Assembly: GCF_000213175.1 (NCBI RefSeq)
Contig: NW_009799101.1
Span: 3,869,645 to 3,933,644 of the forward strand
Reading direction: 5' to 3'
Source: Neurospora tetrasperma FGSC 2508
Lineage: Eukaryota > Ascomycota > Sordariomycetes > Sordariales > Sordariaceae
DNA: 64,000 nt
Position 1 is the stretch's first letter. Each line of letters begins with the position of its first letter. The translations under genes and the position numbers were made by a program. The notes under the pieces are model-generated. The model saw nothing but the letters and a program-made list of their open reading frames with translations, had not been told where the DNA came from and ran no database searches. Positions 33,788 through 45,682 of the stretch are shown here, piece after piece.

Positions 33788-35735
33788 TCAGTGTTCGCTC
33801 TTAATAGTCGGTGGCGCGGTCGCCATCTGTTGTCGCTTGGCCATCGGGCCGTTCGCATGTTCCCCTTCGGCCATACGCTTCTTCTTCTTAACTGGCCTTA
33901 CAGGCTTCGTCTCTCCAGGCTCGAAAACGTCGTCGGGGAGATCGAAATTCCTAACGTGCTGGATAGTCAATCCCATCAACTCTGCTTTGAAGATGTCGTT
34001 CGAAGTGCACATTGCCTTGAAGTCGTCGACTTCTCTGGACAGATCCAGAGACTTAGCTCCCTCTACCAGCTGCAGGCCGATGTAATGGTTAGTGGTGTAA
34101 ATCTCAAGCTCCGGCTCCTTCTCCGGTATATCCTCCAGCTTAACCTTGTCTTCGTCGTAGTCGTTGGCCTCAGGCTTTACAGAGTTGTCCTCAGGCTTTA
34201 GAGGTACCGTTCCTAGATGTACTACGTCGTTCGGTTCTTCCTTGACAACCGGCACAGCCGGCTCCGGTGCAACACCATCCTCCGTCTTGATCTCCGCCTT
34301 GATCTCAACCTTGCTGTCGTTCTTGGCGTTCCCATTCGCGGCTGTATCCGTCGGCTTGACCATGTATGTGAGGTTTCCGGTTTGAATCTCTTCGACCTGA
34401 GCATCCGTCTTGCATCGGTGCACTCTGTCGTAACCTTTGTTGAAGGGGCGGGCAAGGGCGATGGAAGGGTGCAGCTCAAGCTTCTGGACCAGAACACGCA
34501 CTCTTGACTCGACGAAGCCCGACCAGGTATTCTGCGCCTCTTTCGTCCTGCCGGATGAGATGACCGTCAGGTAAAACTTGAAGCCGTTGGTGAAAAAGGT
34601 GTGTTTCTCGAACAAATCTTTCCAAGGCCTTTTACCCAACATGATCTCTTCAGAAATCTGCACCCCCCGTTCCAGCTCCTGCTGAATTACCGCCATTGAA
34701 GACCTCCCAACATTGTGTGTCGCGCACATGGAAGGGTATGATGGGGTGATGATGGGCATCTTGTGATTGCGATCACTCGGGTATATCTAGTCTGTGGTGA
34801 GACATCAGCGCGACAATGATGAGGGGTTGACTTACCTTGGGATTCCACACCGCTACACGCGTAATGGACTGGTTGTATTCGATATTCTTCAGAAGAACCG
34901 GGAGCGGCCATGGCCAGTTGAGCATAATGGTGAAGAACTTCCTGACGATCACAGCACTCGTCGCCTTCGGATAGAGTTGGCATACTCTGGCGACCAGCAT
35001 AGCCCAAGCCACACCACCAGGATAACCCATGATATTGGCGTAGATAGCCCTTCTCTGAGCCCAGAGCTTGATTGCACGAAGTGCCAGCTTGAACGTCTTC
35101 TCTTCGGGGACCAGCGCAAGGATCTCGTCGGTTACGCGTGTTCCGTTGAGCGAGCGCACCTCGTTTTCGGACAAGCCGCGCAGGAGGTTGTTACTGTTCA
35201 AATTCCAGTCCTTGTCGTCAGGAAGTTGACGAAGGCTCTGAATTGAACAGAAGATAAGATCTATGCTGATGCCCGAATACTCGAACTTGATGATAGGAAC
35301 GAAGGCCTCGGGTACTGGAGTCAGGTCGGTGATGGCGCCAGGGGGAGCCATTTCGACAAGAAGGTTGGGAAAGATGTCGAAGTATTGTTTGACGGTGACG
35401 TACTTGGGTACAACGACGAGGGTATCGATATCGGATCCTGGCCCATACACACCCAAGCGAAAACTGCCATATGTGAAGATTCTGCCTCGAGCGTCGCGAA
35501 TCAGAATGGCATTGTGCGGCTCCTTTTCCTGTGCAGCCCTCTTCACGAATTCATCAGTAATGCGCTGGAGATCAGCGAGCACCGCCCATCGCTTATCAGT
35601 TTCGGCCTGACTTTCGAACGTGCCCTGCGCGCGCAGCTCTTTGAGAAGGGCCTCGGTCTGTCGCTTCTCGGCGTCGGTAGGTAGCGCGGTCGAGATAGGA
35701 GGCGTCACGCCCAAGGTATGTTCGGGGTTCGACAT
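33788..35735 (-). CDS. pap1: poly(A) polymerase
   Basis: Nuclear poly(A) polymerase that adds the tail to mRNA 3' ends as part of the cleavage and polyadenylation machinery. Exons are 35735-34836 and 34786-33788, separated by a 49-nt GTAAGT...ATCTAG-type intron; 632 aa. The nucleotidyltransferase signature FTYGSFRLGVYGPGSDIDT has catalytic Asp at about 102 and 104; the third, in GISIDLIF, is near 159. The central domain LALRAIKLWAQRRAIYANIMG and the RNA-binding domain with TPSYPSMCATHNVG follow. The C-terminal tail is acidic then ends in a basic run VRPVKKKKRM, a likely nuclear signal. The start ATG has a strong GCCACC context. The frame is open upstream to 36023, but that part reads as leader. 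Confidence 0.95.
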
Positions 35736-37100
35736 GGTGGCACGAAGCGCGGTGGGACGAGGAAGCGTGCTGGTTGCGCCGGTAAGAGTACCGGAGATGA
35801 AATATGTCGTGCAGAACTGATCAATGACGCTGGTCGGGACAAGAGGAAGACTGGATCGCGCGCAAAGAGAGGAGCGCAGGCGCAGTGAGAGAACGCTGAC
35901 AGACGAATATAGAAGTCTATGAAGGGATTGAACAGAAGGAACCAAGCAGCTCCACGTAAGGCAAAGAACGCTCAGGTCATGATATGCTGTGCTTTTTGTT
36001 GATTCGAAGGATGGCGATACCAAATAGTTGATTGATTCTGATATCGACCCTGGGGCAGTCGGAGAAGCCGAAACCAGACAGGGTGATCGATGGGGATGGA
36101 TGAAGGGGCTGCGTTAGGTTGTTGCAGAAGACAAAAAGCACGTCGCCGACTCGGCGCGTCTCGGTTCAGCCTGGGGTGTTGAGCACGGACTCCGGGCCAC
36201 TCACCACAAGTCTGGCAGCGGGATTGGCGCGAAGCAAGGGAATAGTGTCCTGTTATTTCAGAGACGCTGGACACTGCAACTTGAAATGCAACCTGCAGGA
36301 ATCACCCATAAACCTCTGACGAGTATCCTTGGACCCGCACGGGGATACCTAATCTCCACTGAAATTCAAGTACTTTGGTACCTCCACCATAATAAGACGG
36401 GTATCATGTTGGCTTTTGGTGTCTTGGTTCCGACAATCAAGGGACTCAAGCTCTGAAAAGCTCAATCGTCACATTGCAAAGGCCGCTGGACTGCCGCATT
36501 TCAGGTAGAAGAAGGTCATCCCCAGATAACCTGTTCCTTCAAGTAGGCGTAGGATGTCTGTCTGTACACTTTTGGGCATCTTACACTACATTCGAGTAAC
36601 GCCATGGGGACAGGTGAGTTGGCAGAATCGGTTCCATTTTTGCAGTAAACATCGGTCTAATATTCAGAGACGTATTCTATTATAAGCCCAAGACATTGGC
36701 TATAAGCACAAATTCAACTTTGATCCAATGCTACGTACCCTCGGAATGAAGGTCAAATGACGATAGAGTAGAGGTATGGATTTGGAGAACAGATGACATT
36801 TCAAAGCTGCCGCGGCCCCTGTGGAAGATGGGATCTGGCCCCAGGCGGCAAGCAAGGGCAAGACCGGACCAGGTGTCCATGCATCATCCACTGGAGTTCC
36901 CCTGGGAGGTCCCTTCCATAGCGCGGCCCCGCCCCCACACTGGCCCTGCAGGCCCCTGCAAATGACGCTGCCGCTAGATGGAGGATCACCGTAACAGCCG
37001 GGGCAACGTTTTTAAAGTTTCCATGTCGCATTCTCTCGGCCTCCCCTACACTACATCCTTTTTGCACCACTTCCACTTTGCTTAGTCTCAATGGGGAAGG
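35736..37100. other. divergent intergenic region PAP1 / hydrolase
   Basis: 1.4 kb between two divergent genes. It contains their promoters; open frames at 36119-36319 and 36801-37091 have no recognisable domain. No RNA gene was recognised. Confidence 0.5.
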
Positions 37101-38539
37101 ATGAAAAAGACATTACTTCTCTGCTTCATCCACGGCTTCAAGGTATGTACATTGAGATTAAGCGACGCTCCAGCCAAGATCAAACTGACATTATCATGTA
37201 AAGGGAGGTGAGTCGACCTTTGGCGACAACTATGCCTTCACCGAGCACCTCCGCCAACTTGTCGCGGCCGACCTACCAAATATAAACGTCAATGTCGTGG
37301 TATATCCCAAATATGAGACGCGAGGAGACTTGGGCGAGTGCGTAGCGCGATTTCGAGATTGGTATGTCCTCATCGACCGCATCCGTTGCTTCATCTGTCA
37401 CATGTTGAAGCCCTGAACCATCCCTAACATGGTCGCCCTGGCTATCACAGGCTCATGAATAAAGTTATCGACCTCGAAGTTGCCGCCGGAACCTCCTCGC
37501 CCACCATAGATCCCTCGGTCCGCGTCATTCTAGTTGGCCACTCCATGGGCGGCATCGTCGCCGCTGAAACCGCCATCGAGCTCTCCTCCGACAAGCCTAT
37601 CCACGGCAGCACCGACCCGGCCGTCGAGGACCCGAAGCTGGACCATCGCACCGCCGACTCCGCGCCTCTCCACCGACCACCCAGCCCCAGCTCGCTCATG
37701 TTCCCCTATATCCAGGGCGTCCTCGGCTTCGATACACCCTATCTAGGCATTGCTCCTGCCGTCTTCGCTCATGGCGTCGAGGGTCACTATGCGACGGCTT
37801 CGGCAGCGCTGTCGCAACTGAGCAGCTTAACAAGTTTACTCGGAGCGAAGGGGGCGCAGGCGCAATCGAACGCAACAACGCAGAAAAGACAGATAGCCGC
37901 TCTGCCGGCGCCGGAAAAGAAGGAGGAGCAGCAGAGGAATAATGGCAGCGCCTGGGGGAACTGGGGCAAGATCGCCATGGTCGCGGGCGCAGCGGCTGCT
38001 GCAGCGGCTGGAGGAGCGGCGGCGTACTACAATCGAGATCAGATTACGCAAAGCGTGAGCTGGGCGACGTCGCATCTCGAGTTTGTCGGGGTGCTTTATA
38101 GAAGAGAAGAGCTGCGGCGCCGTGTGGCGTACATGGTGCGGCTCAACAATGACCTTGGGGTCGGTTTCGGAAACTTTTATACCCGGCTGGGACGGGCCGC
38201 GGGGTCAAAGGAAGTGAGCATGGTCGGGACCGTGATGGGCAATGAACGGACGTTTTGCGTTCTGCCTAAGAAGGATCCCGCTGGAGACTGGAGGGAGGCC
38301 ATCAACGATAAGGCTAAGGACGAAGTAACGGCGCATATCTGTAAGTGCACCCCTCCCATCTCTTGGAGCGAGGTCTTTATGTATACATGAAGCGAGTACT
38401 GACACTATTCATAGCCATGTTCGACCTGAAGGACAACCCTGGCTATACCAAGATGGCGCATGATGCTAGAGATATGATTGTCAAGTGGTTGCAGAACGAT
38501 TGGTACGAAAGCAGTAACGGTGATGTCATTCGCGCATAG
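37101..38539 (+). CDS. alpha/beta hydrolase with Ala-rich internal membrane segment
   Basis: Serine-hydrolase fold protein of unknown substrate. Exons are 37101-37142, 37204-37361, 37451-38340 and 38415-38539; 404 aa. The start MKKTLLLCFIHGFKGGESTF was chosen because it gives the oxyanion HGF motif in frame; a nearby ATG at 37091 reads out of frame. The nucleophile elbow VILVGHSMGG places Ser near 98. A further block is PYIQGVLGFDTPYLGIAP. Residues about 241-262 form an Ala/Gly-rich hydrophobic run (IAMVAGAAAAAAAGGAAAYY), which could be a membrane segment or flexible hinge. The C-terminus has FDLKDNPGY and ends NGDVIRA. Other hydrolases of this DUF676-like type act on lipids, but that is inference. 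Confidence 0.85.
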
Positions 38540-38848
38540 AAGCGCACCCTAATAACCGTAACATTCCATCTAATACTTAGCCCAAGTCTTTTCTTTTTTT
38601 CCCATCATAAAACGTCTATCATTATGTCTAAAACTCCAAAACTCTTTGAAGGTATCATGTATATTCCCCAAATAAGCTCGGCCGCAGAATCCACAGCCGA
38701 AGTGGCTTGTAAAAATCATTTACCGTGACCACGACACTTCAACAGCAGGGGCGGGTAGGCTGTGAGCATACGTCGCACGCCAATCCAGCCCAAGCCAACC
38801 CTCTCCTCTTTACAACAACCACGGCCTAGTTTAGAAGTCTGTAACCCC
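38540..38848. other. convergent 3' region hydrolase / PHS1
   Basis: 309 bp between convergent stop codons, presumably both 3' UTRs. Nothing else was seen. Confidence 0.6.
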
Positions 38849-39645
38849 TCACTGCCTCTTCTTCTCCTTCTTCTCCTTGATAGCACCACCACCAACCTGC
38901 TTCCTCCTCTGACTCAACATATGGCTATACAGCACCACCGAGCCAGGGATATACGACAACAGCACAGCAACCAGCGCATAAGGGTACCAAGTCGCGAGCT
39001 GATCGGCCGGACCCACGAGCGCCTTGATGATCATGGCCACCTCGGAGCTGATGCCCATTGGGTACAGCACCAGGAAGGCGCTATACCGCAGCCAGTGCAG
39101 CCAGTAAGGAATGAAGTCGACCTGCTTGAGCGCAAAGTAGCTGTACCGGATCACCTCGGTGGTGGACCAGGCCGTCAACATGGAGGTGTACCAGGCCGAA
39201 CTGTTGAGGTGCGGGAAGGGGTACGAGATGCCCCAGACGAGCATCAGGCGCGAGGCGACTTGCATGACGGTGGTGAAAATTGGGGCGGGGACGATGCCTT
39301 TTTTTTTGTGTTAAACATCGATTAGCGTTGGTTTCCTAAACAGGTAGTAGAGAGAAAAGGTAGAGGAGGGGGACAAAGATAGGGACAAGGATGAGAGATG
39401 GAGACTGAGACGGGATCCGGGTGGGAAGCGTCGGGCAAGCAGGGCATACCGGTAAGAGCATGGAAGATCTCCATAACAGCAAAGGTCTGCGTAACACGAG
39501 CAAAGTCATCGACGACCAGCGGTACAAAAGGCGCGCCCTTGGCAAAGTAGACGGACGCGACGCGGCCGAGGATCGTGGCCCAGGCGACGGCCGAGGCGGC
39601 ATTGTAAAGGACTAGGTAGCCCTTGCGGAGAGCTGAGCCAGCCAT
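38849..39645 (-). CDS. phs1: very-long-chain (3R)-3-hydroxyacyl-CoA dehydratase (Phs1)
   Basis: ER membrane enzyme for the third step of very-long-chain fatty acid elongation (dehydration of 3-hydroxyacyl-CoA). Exons are 39645-39450 and 39297-38849 with a 152-nt intron; 214 aa, matching the family length. Six hydrophobic segments are visible. Family blocks are YNAASAVAWATILGRV, MEIFHALTGIVPAPIFTTVM, LVWGISYPFP and YYSYFALKQ-like RYSYFALKQ. The catalytic pair is present in YPMGISSE, with Tyr and Glu seven residues apart as in yeast Phs1. The tail ends EKKEKKRQ, a lysine-rich ER-retrieval-like end. It acts in the same cycle as the ELO protein encoded 28 kb to the left. Confidence 0.95.
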
Positions 39646-40607
39646 TGTTGGTGTCGTTTGGTGTGTGGTGTGGTGTCGATATTGTTTTGGTGATCAGTTC
39701 GGTGGACGTGGGAAGATGTCGACGGATGTTAAGGTAGATACTGATGATTTGATGCTATGAACGTGATTGACGGACAAGGTAGGTGATAATGGATTCCCCA
39801 ACAAGACGGGGCGAGACTGCTCCGAATGAACGCGGGGACTAGAACAATTTTCGACCCGAACCGAGACCGCGGCAGGTGGATTCGCGCGTCGGGACAGGGG
39901 TCGGTTCCTTTCTTGTGGGGTACCTGACTCCGCGGGACCCACTATCTTTCGGCGGCCCGGTGTCTAGAACGCCGATGTCACCGGTGGGTTGTGAGCATTC
40001 ACATGTGAAAGAAATTCAACGCGAGAAAGGTAATTTGATTAAAGAGAATACACAGTATTGAGTTAAACCTAGGGTCGTTGCCTCCAATTAGAACAATTCG
40101 CCGCTCACGCCTCGGCGTCCATCATTCTCGGCAGAGAACGGACGTCAATTGTTACCGCCCAGGGCTGGGCGCAGCACACACTCTGCCGTGTTAACCGGCC
40201 ATGACGAATCTTTTTGAAATCGTCCCTTGAACCCAAGCATAGCTCAAAACTGGTATTGACCACTCCAAAAAAAACAGAATAGAAAACACAGTTGCTCAAC
40301 TCCAAATCTTTCTCCCTAGGCCCCAAAACTCCTTGGTATCATATCCCACGGAAAAGAAAAAGACAATGAAACAGAATGGGGCCGTTACATGCAACAAAAA
40401 CGGTTGTCATGTCATCGTTAAGCGTAGATGAAGTATATCCTTCAGTGCTTCCACCCAAAGCCTCCAATCTCCCTTGTTCGAGATGAGCTGGTTATAAAGT
40501 CCCCCCCAATGCAACATGTTCCAGCCAGTGCAGACGGACGAACCCGTAGCCGAGGTGAGTTTCTTTCACCTACTTTGATCCTTTCTAAAACCATGAGCAA
40601 TGGGTGA
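39646..40607. other. intergenic region, PHS1 promoter side
   Basis: 962 bp between the PHS1 start and the 3' end of the next minus-strand gene. No gene or RNA was recognised. Confidence 0.5.
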
Positions 40608-41012
40608 TCACTCGCGCGAGTCCCTTCGATGCTTAAGGTTGCTCAAGAGGTTCCTGATGGAGCGGCCTCCAAACAGGAACTCAGTCGAATGTCGTCCGCA
40701 GTAGCTGTGTGCGTTGACGTGCTTGTTGTGAGACTTGGTTGTCCGTAGCGGCCTTGATGGGTCCGCAGAGTTTGTGATGTTTCCCGAATCCTTTCTGCTG
40801 TTCACGGGAGCCACTGTTGTCTCAGACTCGAAAGAGTACCTCATTTCGTGGTACTGTTGAGTTGTGTTAGTACCGGAGAGATGAGACACTCGGAAGGGAG
40901 CACGGCTTACGCTATCAAGAGACATGGGCGAGGTAATAGGGCTTATGACGGGCCCGGTGGTACTGATGTTGAGTGCCGACGGAGCAGAGGCACTAGAAGA
41001 AGAGCGCTTCAT
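40608..41012 (-). CDS. small basic protein with YCGRHS...FLFGGRS motif, unknown function
   Basis: Predicted as two exons, 41012-40911 and 40853-40608, with a 57-nt GTAAGC...CAACAG intron; 115 aa. The N-terminal third is Ser/Thr/Pro-rich (MKRSSSSASAPSALN). The C-terminal third carries a patterned segment, NAHSYCGRHSTEFLFGGRS then IRNLLSNLKHRRDSRE, which looks like a conserved short motif; I have the impression of seeing related ends in small ascomycete proteins but cannot name a family. Reading through the intron also stays open, from an ATG at 41084 (158 aa), so retained-intron or alternative starts are possible. A TATA-like or specific promoter element was not identified. Function unknown. 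Confidence 0.6.
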   Translation of the reverse strand: MKRSSSSASAPSALNISTTGPVISPITSPMSLDSVSRAPFRVSHLSGTNTTQQYHEMRYSFESETTVAPVNSRKDSGNITNSADPSRPLRTTKSHNKHVNAHSYCGRHSTEFLFGGRSIRNLLSNLKHRRDSRE

Positions 41013-42188
41013 GACTAGATGTTGTTGCTGAAAGTTGGTGATGATGTTGGATAGTGGTATATAATGCTTGACTTTTGATGCCAAGGACGATGAGAAGAGC
41101 TTCTACACGAGTAGATCTCTTCAAGATCGGGTAGTGTCGTTGGTTTGTGAGAGTGCCCGCCGGGGTAGACAGTTATGGCACGCCTGGTGCTCAGATAATG
41201 TAGCTAATAGAACAAAGGAAAGATGGTTCACTTTGCTTGAAGCTTGATGATAGTGCTTGATCTTGATATGTGATGAGTAAGTAGGTAGAAAGAAAGAGGA
41301 GATCTGAATTCATCAGTCCGGAGCCGGGCCGGCCGACTTATATCTCTTCAAAGATACTGTGAGGCCAGTGACCTAAAACTAGTTCGAACTCCGTCCTACG
41401 TACCTGGTTGAACCATTCTGAGCTGGCCTTCCAAGCAGTCAAGGTACCGGGATTGCTGCAGCGTTCTGACAGACAAACCGGCCAAGAACCCTTGGCACAT
41501 GTTTGTTCCACTGGGGTTGTTTGGCCCTCGCCGTGGGAGCGCATTTGCGTGTAAGTCGGATCCTCGGCCGAGCGACGTACCTAGTGTACTATGAAACGAC
41601 AGAAAGGTCCTCGCCGAGAGGTCCTTGCAGTGGGTATTGCCAATGTTGCAGCGCTCATTCTCGCACAGCTTCCAGTAGAAAAGCCTGGGTGAGGAGTGAA
41701 GACCTCCATGTGAACTAGCCCCCCTGTCGAAAATTATCGGCCAATGGCATGTCGTTGCATTGACCAAAAAGGGACGCCATTCGCAAATATGATTGGTCGC
41801 CTTAAGAAGAGCGTCTTTTCAGGCATCCATTGCGATCCTTCCCCATGCAGGTCTTTGCTCACAGGGACACCGACCAGCAACGGGAATGGTGGATCATGGC
41901 CGGCTCAATGCAGTCGTGACTTGATGAGTCAACATTGGACCCCGGAGATAGGCCGTTGACGATAGGACAACGGCAAAAGATCAACAAAGACGTGGAAATT
42001 GCCAAGTCGGCCTATCCGAATGATTATCAGTTGCTCCATCCCGCATTTTCAATCTCCGAGTGTAGTCTACGGCGTCATAAGTCGTCTTGTCCTATCGCAG
42101 GACTGAGCCAGGTGGTGATGAGCCAGTTTGCAGCTAGGACTTGGACGAATGCCGGTGGTGCCCAAGGGACAACACCTGGAAGATCCAG

Positions 42189-42214
42189 GTTGGTGGACGT
42201 TGGTGGACGTTGGT
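42189..42214. repeat. 10-bp tandem repeat (GTTGGTGGAC)
   Basis: Two full and one partial head-to-tail copies of GTTGGTGGAC, seen directly. Confidence 0.85.
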
Positions 42215-43540
42215 CTTCTCGGGCATACATTCCACTTCTGTGTTTGCTCTGTCGGTGGGTTTCACCAAGACTCTGGCAGCATGCCAGTGTTGACCGCCAG
42301 CAATAAGGACTGTCCCACGGAAGAGATGAAGTGTAGTTGGCTGGATGCGATGGGTGATGCGGATGGCCGTCGGTGTCGGAAAACAGAATGGGTGGGGAGG
42401 TTGTGTTGCACAGAGACACGGGAAGCGAACTCCCGCCAGCAAGCCTCGGCGAGAGACGTTGCGGGATGGGAGGCAGGGGCCCCGCTGCCCCCGCCACACT
42501 GGACATCGTCAAAGGATGCTCCACACTGCCACATCCCCAATTCTCCACAGTTCCTGGTTCCCGTTCCTCGCCGGACAGCACTCCGTCTTCATCCGTCCAC
42601 GCCGCAACAGCCGTCAACCATCTCCCCGCGATACGATATCTGTTTTGTTATCAAAACAGAAATTCACTCATTTTTGACGGCCATCGAATCAACGCAAAGC
42701 CATTTTCGAGGCTTCAGTCCCGGTCTATTTTCTCTATCGAGATGACTGCGTCGGTGACCTGAAGAAATCACTCAATAACCCAGGAGTGGTTAGGTAGGTG
42801 TAGCTTATTCCCGTCTTTCGAGGTCATGTTACCCCCGTGAACAACTCGAGGAGCCTTTTTTTTTAGTTCTTTTCGGGTGCCTGGATATGTAAGGTTGCAG
42901 CGAGATAGGTCGCCGCTCGAAATGGGCACGAATGCAGGAACACCGCAGTGATTCTATCACGATTGTTTCTTTTCTGGGTGGTCACGCAGTCCCGTCGCCG
43001 ACCCGGTGTCGTCGTCATTGTCATCGTAAGACGTGACGCGGAGCGATTTGTAGGGGACCACCTCATCCCTCCCACTTTCTCAAAGGTTTCATGCATAGTG
43101 CTCGAAAGCTTCAGCTGTTCATCGGCTATTGCCAGAAAGGAAAATCGGGCATTGAAGGGGAAAGGTCAATTTCTTTCTCTTGTTGTCGAGAAAGGCTGCC
43201 TTGCGCTACTGCACAGTAGATCAGTCGCTAGAAGCAGTCCTACCTCAGCAGAACCACATACAATTCACCCCGTGTGAAGAACCCTTGTCTCATGTTTGGA
43301 GGTTGTTATGCATAAGAGGCTTCTGAATGGCGGGTTTTTGAGTTAAGGTTCCATCGCGTGGTCTCGTGGTTGCCTCCATCACGTCGCTTGCCCATCACAA
43401 AGTTCAATTGTTCGAGGTTGCATTTTGGAAACATTTGAGAACTCTGGAGATACTAGTATCTATTCAAAGACTGCGGTCAACGAGGATGACTTAAGGAGCA
43501 GTGCCGAAGGAGCCTAGCACTTGATATTTCGGGATATTAC

Positions 43541-43570
43541 GGGATCGTGGGATTCTGGATCGTGGAATTC
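43541..43570. repeat. 15-bp direct repeat (GGATCGTGG core)
   Basis: Two adjacent 15-bp units, GGGATCGTGGGATTC and TGGATCGTGGAATTC, differing at two positions, with partial flanking GGGAT copies on both sides. Confidence 0.8.
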
Positions 43571-44430
43571 GGGATCCTACTGAGGTATATGTCTTCCTGC
43601 GGCGAAGTGCGTTGAGGACAATAGCAGTTGCTGAAGTACACTAAAGATAGTCAAAATGACGATGGTCGGATGAACCAATCTGGTGAGTGTCTTAGTTTTC
43701 AAGGCTCTGACAAGCAAGTTCGATTGCTGATGAAGTGTGATATACACTCGAATACTGACTTATGTCAAAGTGAGGCTGTCCTTCAGGTCATGCTACTTGC
43801 ACGTTCATTGTCTTTTCTTGCCGGATCTTTGCAGAAGCTGTTACTTTGTTTACGCAGCTTTGACAGCGGAGTCTCTTCACCACATAGTATGTATCATTTT
43901 CAACGGCCCTTGATTCTTGCAAAATCGTTCCAGCTCTTCGAATGGGTCGGTCATACGAACACAGTCTCCGAGAGGCGGCACCTTCTACGCCGCTGAACCA
44001 GAGTGTCGGGAGCATCAAAAGGACCAGTAAGACCTTCGCTTTCTACACCCCTTGTTTATGGAAGCTCCGTTGGTGGCTTTCCCCAGGTTCTAGTCTTCCA
44101 CACGATCAGGGTTCCTGGGTGCTTACACTACACAAAGTGATCGATCGATATTTCCGGTTTGACACTTCGCACAGCCCCGATGCGCATTTTGGATGGTAAG
44201 CGTTCCTGCATTGTTCTGTTTCATTGAGGCTCAGATTTTTGGAAGACGAGCCAGAAATCCTGATTGCGCCAAGAAAACAGACAAACTGTGAATTTTCCTG
44301 ACACACTGAAAGTTAAATTTGATCGTCACATCATTAACAGCGCGTTCTTTACTTTGGACTATCGTCCTCTGGAACATCTTACACAGTCACCCAGAACACT
44401 CCATTCACCACCATTTTTTGTTTGCCTTCT

Positions 44431-45682
44431 TCACTCCGCGTCCTCCGGCTTTTGCCCGTACACAACCTTCCAGGTCCAGTAGCCGTGGATCTTCTGCTCC
44501 TTCATCTCTTGACGCATGTGCGCCGCAAATACCGCGACTTCCTCCGTCGACCAGCCCATGACTTTATGGAAGAGGAATTGGATGACACCCTCAAGGTCCG
44601 ATGTGACAGCAGCGTAGGTGTAGAGGCCTATTTCCTTTTGCTTGGGGTCTTTTGGCCAGGGAGACAAGGGTTGCTAAAGTCGCTGGTCAGCTTTATCCCT
44701 AACTCTGGGTCGTAACGGAACATACCTTCCACTGCTTCGTATGGAGGTTCACAAATCCCGCCTCCTTCAAACCGGGCTCTTGGGTTCCATCATGAGCGAT
44801 GGTCAAACTCCTACCAATTCGCCTTCCAGCCTCGTCCAGGATTTTTCCGTATGTGGCCAACGCAGAATCGGGAGGAAGGGTTTCGTCATCACACGAGACG
44901 ATGGGAGAACAATCAAAGTGTTCAATCCAACCGCCAGGCTTGCAGCACCGATAGGCATTTTTGTACAAGTTTCCCCAGTCCTCAATAGCGCCGTTGAGGA
45001 ACGAGATGTGGATATAGTCGAAAAAGTTTTTCTTGAATGTCCATTCCTTGGTCGCATCATCAATCTCGAAGCGCAAATTTGGCGGGGTCCAAGTGGGCTG
45101 GATAGGCGAAATATCCGTACCGACCACATCGCAGTAGGGGAATTTATCGGCAAAGTCGATTGCCCAGAATCCTTCGCCAGTACCGATATCAATGGCATGC
45201 TGAATGTTGTCCTTGAGAGGGGCTTGGAAAAGCTGCTTGTCCGTCATAAGAAAGAGGGAGTGATAATAGATCTCTAGGGCTCCAAGCATCTTTTGATCAT
45301 TGGGAGCCCAGTATTCTCCGTCTGTCACCGAATCACTATGGTAGGTTCGACCGTTGATGGTGCGGTAGTTGAGAATGCTCGACGAAATTGAGGCAGTCGA
45401 GCTTTCAACATCACTTCCCAGAGTTGAATCTTTGTCATCTGTGTCAGTCTCAGGAAGACCTTGCTGAAGCCAATGTGCACCGGACATAACGCCAGGCAAT
45501 TCGGGCGCTGGAGAATCAGGAGCGGGTGTTGGTGACCTTCCCTCAGATCTAGGAGAGGACGAGGCATGAGTAGGTGAATTTTCCTTAGGACCAGGAGAGG
45601 AGGGACCCGGGGCTGCTGGCTTAGGCGAAGCCGCAGCATCGGACAATGGCGACTCGGCCTTTCGTTTTTCGGGAACACCCAT
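44431..45682 (-). CDS. LaeA/UMTA-like SAM-dependent methyltransferase
   Basis: Class I methyltransferase of the fungal LaeA-like group (Methyltransf_23 type). Exons are 45682-44726 and 44673-44431 with a 52-nt intron (GTATGT...TTTAG); 399 aa. The first 65 residues are Pro/Ser-rich. The family hallmark follows: DSTLGSDVESSTASISSSI then LNYRTINGRTYHS (about 85-117). SAM motif I is AIDIGTGEGFWAIDFAD (about 163-179), then VVGTDISPIQP and CCKPGGWIEHFD. The C-terminus contains SPWPKDPKQKEIG, again a family block, and GYWTWKVVYGQKP. Members range from regulators such as LaeA to enzymes of secondary metabolism. No polyketide, peptide or terpene synthase lies nearby, so a stand-alone role is more likely. 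Substrate unknown. Confidence 0.93.

Larger units (their letters stand above)
41013..44430. other. 3.4 kb intergenic region, no gene recognised
   Basis: Long gap between two minus-strand genes. It contains two short tandem repeats (42189-42214 and 43541-43570). Open frames such as 42128-42745 (+), 42075-42617 (-) and 43628-43996 (+) have no domain, no splice support and biased composition, and are judged chance. Confidence 0.45.

Noticed and set aside
9759-39645. Fatty-acid gene cluster (elongase, fatty alcohol oxidase, PHS1)
   Set aside because: The genes are up to 28 kb apart, separated by unrelated housekeeping genes, and on different strands; coincidence is enough.
42128-42745. 205-aa plus-strand frame
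   Set aside because: Overlaps several long frames on both strands in a Pro/Cys/His-rich chance pattern; partly built on a short tandem repeat.
44431-45682. Secondary-metabolite cluster around the LaeA-like methyltransferase
   Set aside because: No synthase, P450, transporter or transcription factor gene flanks it within the window.
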